From contig CAJUKF010000002.1 in the NCBI GenBank assembly GCA_910587355.1, forward strand, positions 53,978-117,977: a stretch of 64,000 bases of DNA, read 5' to 3'. The notes under the pieces are model-generated. The model searched no databases and was not told where the DNA came from. It saw nothing but the letters and a program-made list of their open reading frames with translations. Each line of letters begins with the position of its first letter. The first letter of the stretch is position 1. The translations under genes and the position numbers were made by a program. The stretch comes from an uncultured Muribaculaceae bacterium (lineage in GTDB: Bacteria; Bacteroidota; Bacteroidia; Bacteroidales; Muribaculaceae). Shown here one piece after another: positions 38,945 through 47,540 of this stretch.

Positions 38945-39709
38945 TCAATTATTCAGCCACGAAAGAGTATATACGGCCCCTTCATACGCCGAAGCCCCCT
39001 CAATGACGCGCCATGTGCCTTTCGGAGCAAAATGTCTGAAGTGAGCCAAGGCTATGCCAAGATTGAGAAAGCCGCCTGCATTATTTGCCGCAGTATAAAA
39101 ATTCATCACACCATCGGGACTCTCAATTCCCCGCCACGGCTGAGAATTATATGACGATGGGGCGAGCCGCATCATTTCGAGAGCCTGCCTGAACGATGAC
39201 GAGGCATGCACCTTAAAAAGGATGTCGAAATCCTTGCGCTTACGGCTTCCAACTGCGGCTTTCATTATCCGGGACAGCATGGAATCGCGAGAAGCCGGAT
39301 AACCGACAGCGACCATAGCCCCGATTTTCTCGCCGGCGTGTAAGGTAATCAGCCGCGCCACGTCGGCACGCGAAAAAGTTCCGCCGACCCAACATGTGCC
39401 GAGGCCTCGCTGAGCAAGCCACAATACAATATCTTCCATAACCATGCCGGCATTGACAGGGCTGAACGCATCCACATCCTTATAAATCAGAAGAAGCCAG
39501 CACTGGGCGTTATGAATCACTCCGTAGCTGCCGATTTTCTCACCCAAAGAGCGGAAAACCGGCTGAACGCGACAATGCTGTCCCGGCAGGCACTGAGAAA
39601 GCGACTCACATCTGTTCACTATCGCCTCACGCACATCTGACGTAAGGGCATCGTTGATGAAACTGCGCACCGAGCGGCGCGATTCTATGGCTTCTTCTAA
39701 ACTTTTCAT
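38945..39709 (-). CDS. Nitroreductase family protein (TM1586-type)
   Basis: A 254-residue FMN-dependent oxidoreductase. The start SLEEAIESRRSVRSF carries the FMN-phosphate-binding RRSVR. VMEDIVLWLAQRGLGTCWVGG and the second half (EMMRLAPSSYNSQPWRG) fit the TM1586 subfamily, in which two half-domains are joined in one chain. The substrate is unknown. The ATG at 39709 is chosen over 39721 as it begins the conserved segment. The gene converges with the DUF4435 fusion with only 12 bases between the stops. Confidence 0.85.
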   Translation of the reverse strand: MKSLEEAIESRRSVRSFINDALTSDVREAIVNRCESLSQCLPGQHCRVQPVFRSLGEKIGSYGVIHNAQCWLLLIYKDVDAFSPVNAGMVMEDIVLWLAQRGLGTCWVGGTFSRADVARLITLHAGEKIGAMVAVGYPASRDSMLSRIMKAAVGSRKRKDFDILFKVHASSSFRQALEMMRLAPSSYNSQPWRGIESPDGVMNFYTAANNAGGFLNLGIALAHFRHFAPKGTWRVIEGASAYEGAVYTLSWLNN

Positions 39710-39802
39710 ATGCGTGCGCAAATTTAGCGATTAATTCGCGTTCCGTGGCAACGGACAACAAATTTTGCGTAAAATCTGTAAAAAAGGCACCGGCATGGTT
39801 TC

Positions 39803-39833
39803 TTGCATATTAATAAGGAAACAATTAATTTTG
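39803..39833 (+). promoter_or_regulatory. hisS promoter
   Basis: TTG (39803-39805), a 20-base spacer and TAATTTTG (39826-39833) match the Bacteroidetes pattern. The ATG at 39853 lies 19 bases after the -7 box. Confidence 0.65.
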
Positions 39834-39852
39834 CACAAAAATAACACAGACC

Positions 39853-41214
39853 ATGGCACAGAAACCATCCACCCCCAAAGGCACACGCGATTTCTCACCG
39901 ATTGAGATGTCGCGCCGCAATTATATATTCGATACAATACGCGAGGCGTTCCGTCTCTTCGGTTTCCGGCAAATTGAGACTCCGGCAATGGAAAATCTCT
40001 CCACTCTGATGGGCAAATACGGCGAGGAAGGCGACAAACTGCTTTTCAAAATACTTAATTCGGGAGACTATCTCAAAGGCGTCGACCAGGCCCTGATTGA
40101 CAACAAAGACACAGTGCGCCTCGCCGCCAAGCTCTGCGACCGCGGCCTGCGATATGACCTCACCGTTCCTTTCGCCCGATTCGTTGTACAGCACCGCGAC
40201 GAGCTCCAGCTGCCGTTCAAGCGCTTCCAGATACAGCCTGTATGGCGTGCCGACCGCCCTCAGAAAGGACGCTACCGTGAATTCTATCAGTGCGATGCCG
40301 ACATCGTAGGCTCCGACTCGCTCATCAACGAAATAGAGCTGCTGCAAATGGAGGATATGGTATTCTCGCGTCTGGGAATACGTGTGGCTATCAAACTCAA
40401 CAACCGAAAAATTCTCGCCGGCATCGCTGAACTCATCGGCGCTCCCGACAAACTTGTCGACATCACGGTAGCCATTGACAAAATAGACAAAATAGGCATA
40501 GAAAAAGTCAATGAAGAACTCGCTGAACGAGGTCTTACACCCGAGGCAATCGCCGCCCTTCGTCCGATTCTCGAAATCGACGGCACCGGTGACGAGCGCA
40601 TTGCAAAACTCGGCGCTCTGCTCGCCTCAAGTCCTACGGGCACCAAAGGCGTTGAAGAACTCCGTACCGTTTACGAGGGTTCGCTTGCACTTGGCCTCAA
40701 CGCGGAACTTGACATCGACGTGTCGCTCGCACGCGGCCTCAACTATTATACCGGCACGATTATCGAGGTAAAGGCACTTGATGCCGAAATCGGCAGTATA
40801 TCAGGGGGCGGACGCTATGACAACCTTACGGGCGTATTCGGTCTCGACGGCATATCGGGCGTGGGCATATCGTTCGGTGCAGACCGCATCTATGATGTCA
40901 TTCTTGCCCTCAATCTCTTCCCTGACGAGACGGCCCAGGCCACACGCGTACTCTTCGCAAATTTCGGTCAGAAAGAAGCAGAGGCATCTCTTGCAATTAT
41001 CAAAAAATTGCGCGCCTGCGGAATATCGGCTGAAATTTATCCCGACAACGCCAAGATGAAAAAGCAGATAGGCTTTGCAAACGCCATGAACGTGCCTTTC
41101 TTCGCCATTATCGGCGAAAGCGAACTCGCCGAAGGCACCATAACTCTCAAAAAAATGGCCGACGGCACTCAGATGACCGTGAAAGCCGACGAAGTGGCCG
41201 GGATAATAAAATAA
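39853..41214 (+). CDS. hisS: Histidine--tRNA ligase
   Basis: Class II aminoacyl-tRNA synthetase. The N-terminal [19 protein letters not shown] gives motif 1, [15 protein letters not shown] motif 2 near residue 135, [14 protein letters not shown] the HisA motif and GGRYDNLTG the HisB/motif 3 area near residue 325. The C-terminal anticodon-binding domain ends in [20 protein letters not shown]. At 453 aa it is complete. A hairpin follows the stop by about 65 bases. Confidence 0.96.
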   Translation: MAQKPSTPKGTRDFSPIEMSRRNYIFDTIREAFRLFGFRQIETPAMENLSTLMGKYGEEGDKLLFKILNSGDYLKGVDQALIDNKDTVRLAAKLCDRGLRYDLTVPFARFVVQHRDELQLPFKRFQIQPVWRADRPQKGRYREFYQCDADIVGSDSLINEIELLQMEDMVFSRLGIRVAIKLNNRKILAGIAELIGAPDKLVDITVAIDKIDKIGIEKVNEELAERGLTPEAIAALRPILEIDGTGDERIAKLGALLASSPTGTKGVEELRTVYEGSLALGLNAELDIDVSLARGLNYYTGTIIEVKALDAEIGSISGGGRYDNLTGVFGLDGISGVGISFGADRIYDVILALNLFPDETAQATRVLFANFGQKEAEASLAIIKKLRACGISAEIYPDNAKMKKQIGFANAMNVPFFAIIGESELAEGTITLKKMADGTQMTVKADEVAGIIK

Positions 41215-41277
41215 ACACAGTTGTTTGCTGCAGCAACTAACACACAACAGCTTTAGAAATCTTTAAAGGCTTTCTTT

Positions 41278-41303
41278 CAGGCAGCTCCACTGAGGGCTGC
41301 CTG
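41278..41303 (+). terminator. Hairpin downstream of hisS
   Basis: An 8-bp perfect stem CAGGCAGC (41278-41285) / GCTGCCTG (41296-41303) lies 64 bases after the hisS stop. The U tract is poor (AGTTATAAA), so termination strength is uncertain. A 12-bp palindrome (TTGCTGCAGCAA) lies just upstream near 41224-41235. Confidence 0.5.
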
Positions 41304-41369
41304 AGTTATAAAATGTTAACAACAGAACTTAACGGAGCTGAAATTTAAGATTTTTTGGCAAAAATTATA

Positions 41370-41377
41370 TACCTTTG
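41370..41377 (+). promoter_or_regulatory. Probable -7 box of the nqr operon
   Basis: TACCTTTG fits TAnnTTTG, 30 bases before the nqrA ATG. No -33 element at normal spacing was clear. Confidence 0.5.
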
Positions 41378-41407
41378 CGCAAAATAAGCAATTCCCAACT
41401 AACGCCT

Positions 41408-42751
41408 ATGAAACTGAAATTCAAAAAAGGCTTGAGTTTAAATCTTGAGGGAGGCGTTCGTGCTGACGCACAGACCGTTACAAAAAAGACGGATATGTGT
41501 GCCATAGTGCCGGACGACTTTCCAGGCTTCGTGCCGAAGCCTGCCGTAAAAGACGGCGACGAAGTGGCGTGCGGCCAGCCCCTGCTCTTCGATAAGGCTC
41601 ATCCTGAAGTAAAAATATTGTCACCCATGAGCGGACGCGTCAAAGGCGTCGTCCGCGGCGACCGCCGCAAGATACTCCGCGTGGAGGTCGAACAGTCCGA
41701 AGTGACAGTGACCGCGCCAACATTCAGCCGTCCTGCTGATGCAGCCTCGGCAAAATCATTCCTGGCCGCCTCCGGTATGCTGGCGTTCATGCGTCAGCGT
41801 CCGTACGACATAGTGCCGAATCCGGCAGACACGCCACGTGACATTTTCATCACAGCTATTGATTCAGCACCTCTCGCCGCAACCGCTGCCACTTACGGCA
41901 CAGGAATTTTCACCGCGGAAGATTATCAGCTCGGCGTCGACATCCTGCGAATGGTGACTAAAGGCAAAGTTTACCTTGCGACAGACGAAACATGGCCATT
42001 CGGCGATATCAAAGGCGCAGAAATGCTTACAGTCGCCGGCCCCTATCCGGCAGGTAATGTAAGCGTACAGATTGAGGCAGTCGCACCCGTGAACAAAGGC
42101 GAGACAGTCTGGACCCTTGACGGCTCGACACTCGCAAGAATCGGACATATAGCCTCTACGGGCAAATTTTTTCCCGAAACTGTCGTTGCCGTAACTGGCC
42201 CGGAAGTGATGACTCCCGGCTACGTGCAGACCATAATCGGCGCTTCAGTCGAAAGCATTCTAAAAGGCAATCTGAAAGAGACTCCAAGACACCTGAGAGT
42301 GATTTCGGGAAATGTCTTCACAGGCATCGCCGTTGACGGAGAAGACAAATATCTGCACTTCCCTTACCGACAGATCACGGTGATTGACGAAGGCGACGAC
42401 GTGGACGAATTCATGGGCTGGGCCTCGGTTTCTCCCTCGAAAATGAGTGAGAGCGCATCCTTCCCCGGACATTTCCTCAAACGTCTGTTCCGCCCCGACG
42501 CACGCCTCAACGGCGGGCGCCGTGCGATGATTCAGAGCGGCGAATACGAAAAGGTGATGCCGATGGACATAATGCCCGAATATCTCATAAAGGCAATATT
42601 GTCGCATAATATCGAAGATATGGAAGCGCTCGGCATCTATGAAGTCGCTCCGGAAGACTTCGCCGCAGCAGAGTATGTCGACACATCGAAACTCCCGCTT
42701 CAGAAAATCGTCCGCGAAGGCCTTGATTACCTCCGCAAAGAATTAGAATAA
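41408..42751 (+). CDS. nqrA: Na+-translocating NADH:quinone reductase subunit A
   Basis: Peripheral subunit of the respiratory sodium pump that oxidises NADH and reduces ubi/menaquinone. The start MKLKFKKGLSLNLEGGV and the later ILSPMSGRVKGVVRGDRRKIL are typical NqrA segments, and the protein keeps the family length (447 aa). The ATG at 41408 is preferred over a TTG at 41375 that lies on the promoter. It is the first of six genes in the order A-B-C-D-E-F, all tightly spaced on the plus strand. Confidence 0.95.
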   Translation: MKLKFKKGLSLNLEGGVRADAQTVTKKTDMCAIVPDDFPGFVPKPAVKDGDEVACGQPLLFDKAHPEVKILSPMSGRVKGVVRGDRRKILRVEVEQSEVTVTAPTFSRPADAASAKSFLAASGMLAFMRQRPYDIVPNPADTPRDIFITAIDSAPLAATAATYGTGIFTAEDYQLGVDILRMVTKGKVYLATDETWPFGDIKGAEMLTVAGPYPAGNVSVQIEAVAPVNKGETVWTLDGSTLARIGHIASTGKFFPETVVAVTGPEVMTPGYVQTIIGASVESILKGNLKETPRHLRVISGNVFTGIAVDGEDKYLHFPYRQITVIDEGDDVDEFMGWASVSPSKMSESASFPGHFLKRLFRPDARLNGGRRAMIQSGEYEKVMPMDIMPEYLIKAILSHNIEDMEALGIYEVAPEDFAAAEYVDTSKLPLQKIVREGLDYLRKELE

Positions 42752-42780
42752 ATAGTTTAACCAGTCATAAACACATAATT

Positions 42781-44001
42781 TTGGCTACTTTACGTAAACT
42801 TCTCGACCGCGCGAAGCCTAATTTCGAACCGGGCGGAAAGCTCCATGCTTTCCAATCGGTGTACGACGGCTTTGAGACATTCCTGTATACCCCGCGGACC
42901 ACATCGCCGCGCAAGGGTGCGGTCCATATACACGACAGCATCGACAGCAAGCGCACCATGATTATTGTAGTAGCAGCGCTGCTTCCCTGCTTTCTTTTCG
43001 GCATGTACAACACCGGCTATCAGCACTGGCTGGCACTGGGAGCAACTGAGTTCCCCTTCTGGCAACTGTTGTGGTACGGTTTTCTGACCATACTTCCGCG
43101 TGTAGCCGTGGCATACATCGTGGGCCTCGGCATAGAGTTTGCCGTCGCTCAGGTGAAACATGAAGAAATACAGGAAGGCTTTCTTGTGACCGGCCTGATT
43201 GTGCCGATGATATGTCCTGCCGAAGTGCCGCTGTGGATGCTCGCCGTAGCAGTTGCTTTCTCGGTGATTTTCGTCAAGGAAGTATTCGGAGGCACCGGTT
43301 ACAATGTGCTCAATGTGGCGCTCATGACCCGAGCATTCCTTTTCTTCGCCTATCCGGCCCAGATGTCGGGCGACAAGGTATTTGTCGCCACCGGCACTCC
43401 TTTCGGCTACGGCACTCCCCTCCCCGACGCTTTCTCGGGTGCTACACCACTTGGTGAGATTGTAGGCCAGACAGGCCCCGACATTGTATTCAAAGGTCTC
43501 GACGGCTCCGTAATCGACACATGGCAGGCTTTCCTCGGTCTGATTCCCGGTTCGTTCGGCGAAACCTCTACACTCTGCATACTCATCGGTGCCGTTCTGC
43601 TTCTTGCCACAGGCATCGCATCGTGGCGCACGATGCTCTCCGTATTCGCCGGCGGTCTCTTCATGGGCTGGATTGTCAACACATTCGCCACACCTACCTA
43701 TCCGGCCTCGTACATCTCACCGATTGACCAGCTCCTGCTCGGCGGTTTCGCTTTCGCAGCCGTCTTCATGGCCACCGACCCCGTTACTTCGTGCCGCACG
43801 AATACAGGCAAATATATCTACGGCTTCCTTATCGGCGTGATAGCCATTATCATCCGCACATACAACAACGGTTATCCAGAAGGCGCAATGCTCGCCGTGC
43901 TGCTGATGAACTGCTTCGCACCTCTGATTGACTACTGCGTAGTACACGCAAACATGAGCCGCCGCACACGCCGTCTAACCGCTAAAACCTCACGCTCATG
44001 A
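42781..44001 (+). CDS. nqrB: Na+-translocating NADH:quinone reductase subunit B
   Basis: Membrane subunit that carries covalent FMN and forms part of the Na+ channel. The start is a TTG at 42781 (ATLRKLLDRAKPNFEPGGK is the normal N-terminus), since no ATG precedes the conserved region. Multiple membrane segments are visible. The flavinylation motif SGAT is present in DAFSGATPLGE near residue 222. At 406 aa it is full length. The stop overlaps the nqrC start in ATGA. Confidence 0.95.
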   Translation: MATLRKLLDRAKPNFEPGGKLHAFQSVYDGFETFLYTPRTTSPRKGAVHIHDSIDSKRTMIIVVAALLPCFLFGMYNTGYQHWLALGATEFPFWQLLWYGFLTILPRVAVAYIVGLGIEFAVAQVKHEEIQEGFLVTGLIVPMICPAEVPLWMLAVAVAFSVIFVKEVFGGTGYNVLNVALMTRAFLFFAYPAQMSGDKVFVATGTPFGYGTPLPDAFSGATPLGEIVGQTGPDIVFKGLDGSVIDTWQAFLGLIPGSFGETSTLCILIGAVLLLATGIASWRTMLSVFAGGLFMGWIVNTFATPTYPASYISPIDQLLLGGFAFAAVFMATDPVTSCRTNTGKYIYGFLIGVIAIIIRTYNNGYPEGAMLAVLLMNCFAPLIDYCVVHANMSRRTRRLTAKTSRS

Positions 44002-44708
44002 ACAAACAAGGCAATCTCTATACAATAATATATATTGTAGTGCTTGTAGTGGTTGTCGGCGCAGCACTCGCCTTCACGTCGATTTCTCTCAAAGACCGTC
44101 AGCAGGCAAACGTCAAGGCCGACAAGATGACCCAGATACTTGCGAGCGTACGCATCACGCCGGCACCCGGCGATGTGATTTCAGACTATAACCGTTATAT
44201 CACCGATACATACTGCGTAGACATGCAGGGCAACAAAGTCGAAGGCGCCACTCCGGCATTCGATGTCAATGTGGCCGAGCTGAGCAAGGAAGCTCCTGAG
44301 AAGCGTCTTCTGCCAGTCTACGTCTGCACCCTCGCCGACGGCTCCACAAAATACATCCTTCCGATGTACGGCGCAGGCCTCTGGGGCCCAATCTGGGGAT
44401 ATATCTCTGTTGATTCGGACGGCTCGACTGTCTATGGAACATATTTCGCTCATCAGGGCGAAACTCCCGGTCTGGGCGCTGAAATCGAAAAGCCTCATTT
44501 CCGCGACCAGTTCGACGGCAAACATCTGATTAAAGACGGCACATTCATGCCGATTTCCGTAGTCAAGCACGGTCTCGCCCCTCAGGGCAACGAAGATTAT
44601 GTCGACGGCATTTCCGGCGGTACTATCACCAGCAAGGGTGTCGGAGCGATGATTGACAACTGTCTGTCCCCTTACAGCGCATTCCTCGAGAATCTTCAGG
44701 CCAAATAA
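43998..44708 (+). CDS. nqrC: Na+-translocating NADH:quinone reductase subunit C
   Basis: Single-membrane-segment subunit with a periplasmic FMN domain. The membrane helix is IIYIVVLVVVVGAALAFTSI (residues about 8-30). The covalent FMN threonine is in GISGGTITSKGVGAM near residue 211; the motif reads SGGT-I-T rather than the more usual SGAT-x-T. The GAGLWGPIWGYISVD and HQGETPGLGAEIE segments are standard. 236 aa, slightly short but complete. Confidence 0.95.
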   Translation: MNKQGNLYTIIYIVVLVVVVGAALAFTSISLKDRQQANVKADKMTQILASVRITPAPGDVISDYNRYITDTYCVDMQGNKVEGATPAFDVNVAELSKEAPEKRLLPVYVCTLADGSTKYILPMYGAGLWGPIWGYISVDSDGSTVYGTYFAHQGETPGLGAEIEKPHFRDQFDGKHLIKDGTFMPISVVKHGLAPQGNEDYVDGISGGTITSKGVGAMIDNCLSPYSAFLENLQAK

Positions 44709-44728
44709 CCGCGAAACTTTTGCACATT

Positions 44729-45343
44729 ATGTCAAATAAAGAAGTATTCTTCAATCCATTCTCAAAGAGCAACCCCGTAATCGTTCAGATTCTCGGCATC
44801 TGCTCTGCCCTGGCGGTGACGGTCAAACTCGAGCCGGCGCTTGTCATGGGCCTCTCGGTGATTGCCGTGCTCGCATTCAGCAACGTAATCATATCGCTGA
44901 TACGCAACACCATTCCCACCAATATACGAATCATAGTGCAGCTCGTGATTGTAGCCGGGCTTGTGGTGATAGTTTCGCAGCTTCTGCAGGCCTATGCCTA
45001 CAACGTGAACAAGCAGCTCTCGGTATTCATCGGCCTGATTATCACCAACTGTATCCTTATGGGACGCCTCGAAGCCTTTGCCATGGCCAACCGCCCCTGG
45101 CCGTCGTTCCTCGACGGTGTGGGCAACGGCATTGGATATGCCATAATTCTGATTATCGTGGCATTCTTCCGCGAGCTTCTCGGCTCGGGCACTCTGCTTG
45201 GCTATCAGGTGGTGCCGCAGTGCTTCTATGAAGCCGGATATGTGAACAACGGTCTTATGATTCTTCCTCCGATGGCACTGATTGTGGTAGCCTGCATCAT
45301 ATGGGTACACCGCAGCATAAACAAAGACCTTCAGGAGAAATAA
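44729..45343 (+). CDS. nqrD: Na+-translocating NADH:quinone reductase subunit D
   Basis: Integral membrane subunit of the Rnf/Nqr D/E family. NPVIVQILGICSALAVT holds the conserved cysteine region of the membrane 2Fe-2S site, followed by SFLDGVGNGIGYAIILI and FRELLGSGTLLG. At 204 aa with six membrane segments it is standard. The ATG at 44729 is preferred to one three codons upstream because it begins the conserved start. Confidence 0.94.
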   Translation: MSNKEVFFNPFSKSNPVIVQILGICSALAVTVKLEPALVMGLSVIAVLAFSNVIISLIRNTIPTNIRIIVQLVIVAGLVVIVSQLLQAYAYNVNKQLSVFIGLIITNCILMGRLEAFAMANRPWPSFLDGVGNGIGYAIILIIVAFFRELLGSGTLLGYQVVPQCFYEAGYVNNGLMILPPMALIVVACIIWVHRSINKDLQEK

Positions 45344-45363
45344 CCGGCTAAAACGAACCAACT

Positions 45364-45981
45364 ATGGAAAATCTGAACTTATTCATACGGTCGATTTTTG
45401 TCGACAACATGATATTCGCCTACTTCCTTGGCATGTGCTCGTTCATAGCGGTGAGCAAAAATGTCAAGACGGCATTCGGTCTGGGCATAGCTGTTACTTT
45501 CATGCTTACGGTAACGCTGCCCGTCAACTATCTGCTCAACACCTACGTGCTCAGCCCCGGAGCCCTAACATGGCTCGGCCCGGAGTATGCAGATGTCGAC
45601 CTCAGCTTCCTCTCGCTGATTGTATTCATCGCCGTGATTGCCTCGATGACTCAGCTCGTGGAAATGGTAGTTGAGAAATACGCCCCGGCCCTCTACGCAT
45701 CGCTCGGCATCTTCCTGCCGCTGATTGCCGTGAACTGCGCCATTCTCGGCGGTTCGCTTTTCATGCAGCAGCGAGGATTCGCCAATACAGGCACAGCCGT
45801 TTTCGCGGGCCTCGGCTGGGGTATCGGCTGGCTTCTCGCCATTACGGCCGTGGCAGCTATCCGCGAACGCATCGCCCAGTACTCCAACATCCCGGCTCCT
45901 CTCCGCGGTGTTGGCATCACATTCATCATCACAGCCCTTATGGGAGTTGCCTTCATGAGCTTCCTCGGCATTAAAATCTAA
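45364..45981 (+). CDS. nqrE: Na+-translocating NADH:quinone reductase subunit E
   Basis: Integral membrane subunit paralogous to NqrD and RnfA. LFIRSIFVDNMIFAYFLGMCSFIAVSKNV contains the conserved cysteine, and PLIAVNCAILGGSLF the second cysteine segment. GWGIGWLLAITAVAAIRERI is the conserved C-terminal loop. At 205 aa it is complete. It starts 20 bases after nqrD and ends 5 bases before nqrF. Confidence 0.94.
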   Translation: MENLNLFIRSIFVDNMIFAYFLGMCSFIAVSKNVKTAFGLGIAVTFMLTVTLPVNYLLNTYVLSPGALTWLGPEYADVDLSFLSLIVFIAVIASMTQLVEMVVEKYAPALYASLGIFLPLIAVNCAILGGSLFMQQRGFANTGTAVFAGLGWGIGWLLAITAVAAIRERIAQYSNIPAPLRGVGITFIITALMGVAFMSFLGIKI

Positions 45982-45986
45982 AGACA

Positions 45987-47291
45987 ATGCTTCTCAACAT
46001 ACTCTGTCAGCTCTCATTTTCGGCCGAACTCACCATTGTGTCGGCGGTCGGATTCTTTCTCGCAGTCACCGTGCTGCTTGTAATAATTCTGCTGATTGCA
46101 AAAAAATATCTCGTACAGTCGGGCGACGTGACGATTACGGTTAACTCCGACCGCAAAATCACAACGCCTGCCGGCAAATCGCTCCTCTCCACAATGGCCG
46201 ACAACAATGTGTTCCTACCCTCGGCATGCGGCGGCAAAGGCAGCTGCGGACAATGCCGTGTGCAGGTTCCCGTCGGCGGCGGAGAAGCTCTTCCTACCGA
46301 AGCCGTTCACTTCACCCGCAAGGAACTTAAGGACAACTGGCGCCTCGCATGTCAGGTGAAAGTGAAGAACGACCTCGAAATAAAAGTGCCAGCATCGGCC
46401 CTCAATGTAAAGGAATGGGAATGCGAGGTAATTTCCAACCGCAATGTCGCCACATTCATCAAGGAATTCATCGTAGCTCTCCCGCCCGGCGAACATATGG
46501 ACTTCCTCCCAGGCTCGTATGCCCAAATCAAAATTCCACCTTATTCGATGGATTATGACAAGGACATCGACAAATCGCTCATCGGCGATGAATATCTGCC
46601 GGCATGGAACAAATTCGGTCTTTTCTCGCTCAAATGTGTCAACAAGGAGACCACCGTACGTGCCTACTCCATGGCCAACTACCCTGCCGAAGGCGACCGC
46701 ATAATGCTTACAGTGCGTATTGCCACTCCGCCTTTCAAGCCGAAGCCTCAGGTCGGATTTCAGGATGTGATGCCAGGCATCGCATCGAGCTACATATTCT
46801 CGCTTAAGCCAGGAGACAAAGTACGCATGAGCGGCCCGTACGGGGACTTCCATCCCATCTTTGACTCGACTAACGAAATGATATGGGTCGGCGGTGGTGC
46901 CGGCATGGCCCCCCTCCGCGCTCAAATCATGCACATGACAAAGACACTCAAGACAACCAACCGTAAGATGAGCTACTTCTACGGCGCACGCGCACTCAAC
47001 GAAGTATTTTATCTCGACGACTTCCTCAAACTTGAGAAAGAATTCCCCAACTTCAAATTCCATCTCGCACTCGACCGGCCCGACCCGGCAGCCGATGCGG
47101 CAGGGGTAAAGTACACACCCGGATTCGTTCATCAGGTAATGTACAACAACTACCTCAAAGACCACGATTCGCCCGAAGATATCGAATATTATATGTGCGG
47201 TCCGGGCCCGATGAGCAACGCTGTCAACAAAATGCTCGACAGCCTCGGCGTAGACCCCGCAAGCATCCATTATGACAACTTCGGAGGATAA
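45987..47291 (+). CDS. nqrF: Na+-translocating NADH:quinone reductase subunit F
   Basis: NADH-oxidising subunit. One N-terminal membrane helix (FFLAVTVLLVIILLIA) is followed by a 2Fe-2S domain with ACGGKGSCGQC and, later, the fourth cysteine in WRLACQVKVK. The FAD domain carries RAYSMANYP, and the NADH-binding part carries MIWVGGGAGMAPLRAQI and MCGPGPMSNAV. At 434 aa it is full length. A 13-bp terminator follows 9 bases after the stop, closing the operon. Confidence 0.96.
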   Translation: MLLNILCQLSFSAELTIVSAVGFFLAVTVLLVIILLIAKKYLVQSGDVTITVNSDRKITTPAGKSLLSTMADNNVFLPSACGGKGSCGQCRVQVPVGGGEALPTEAVHFTRKELKDNWRLACQVKVKNDLEIKVPASALNVKEWECEVISNRNVATFIKEFIVALPPGEHMDFLPGSYAQIKIPPYSMDYDKDIDKSLIGDEYLPAWNKFGLFSLKCVNKETTVRAYSMANYPAEGDRIMLTVRIATPPFKPKPQVGFQDVMPGIASSYIFSLKPGDKVRMSGPYGDFHPIFDSTNEMIWVGGGAGMAPLRAQIMHMTKTLKTTNRKMSYFYGARALNEVFYLDDFLKLEKEFPNFKFHLALDRPDPAADAAGVKYTPGFVHQVMYNNYLKDHDSPEDIEYYMCGPGPMSNAVNKMLDSLGVDPASIHYDNFGG

Positions 47292-47300
47292 TGCTCCATA

Positions 47301-47339
47301 TAAGCTCTGTGACATGTCTACGTGCAGTCACAGAGCTTA
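47301..47339 (+). terminator. Terminator of the nqr operon
   Basis: A perfect 13-bp stem (TAAGCTCTGTGAC, 47301-47313; inverse at 47327-47339) with a 13-base loop lies 9 bases after the nqrF stop. The following tail is A/T-rich but not a long U run. Confidence 0.75.
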
Positions 47340-47429
47340 ATTTCATATGCCTTAGACCTGTAAACATACCGAAAACACGGTTCCACGCCATCCGCCGCTT
47401 GATTTTTAATAAAAAACAACATGTGTTTT

Positions 47430-47460
47430 TTGTACTTTTACACCAAAATATATATCTTTG
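47430..47460 (+). promoter_or_regulatory. ppdK promoter
   Basis: TTG (47430-47432), a 20-base spacer and TATCTTTG (47453-47460) match the Bacteroidetes pattern. The predicted leader to the ATG at 47541 is about 75 nt and AT-rich. Confidence 0.65.
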
Positions 47461-47540
47461 CAAAATACTAATATATGACACCAGCCGTTTTTTCGGCCTA
47501 ATACTTGATATAACTTAAAATTTAATTAATATTTTATCGA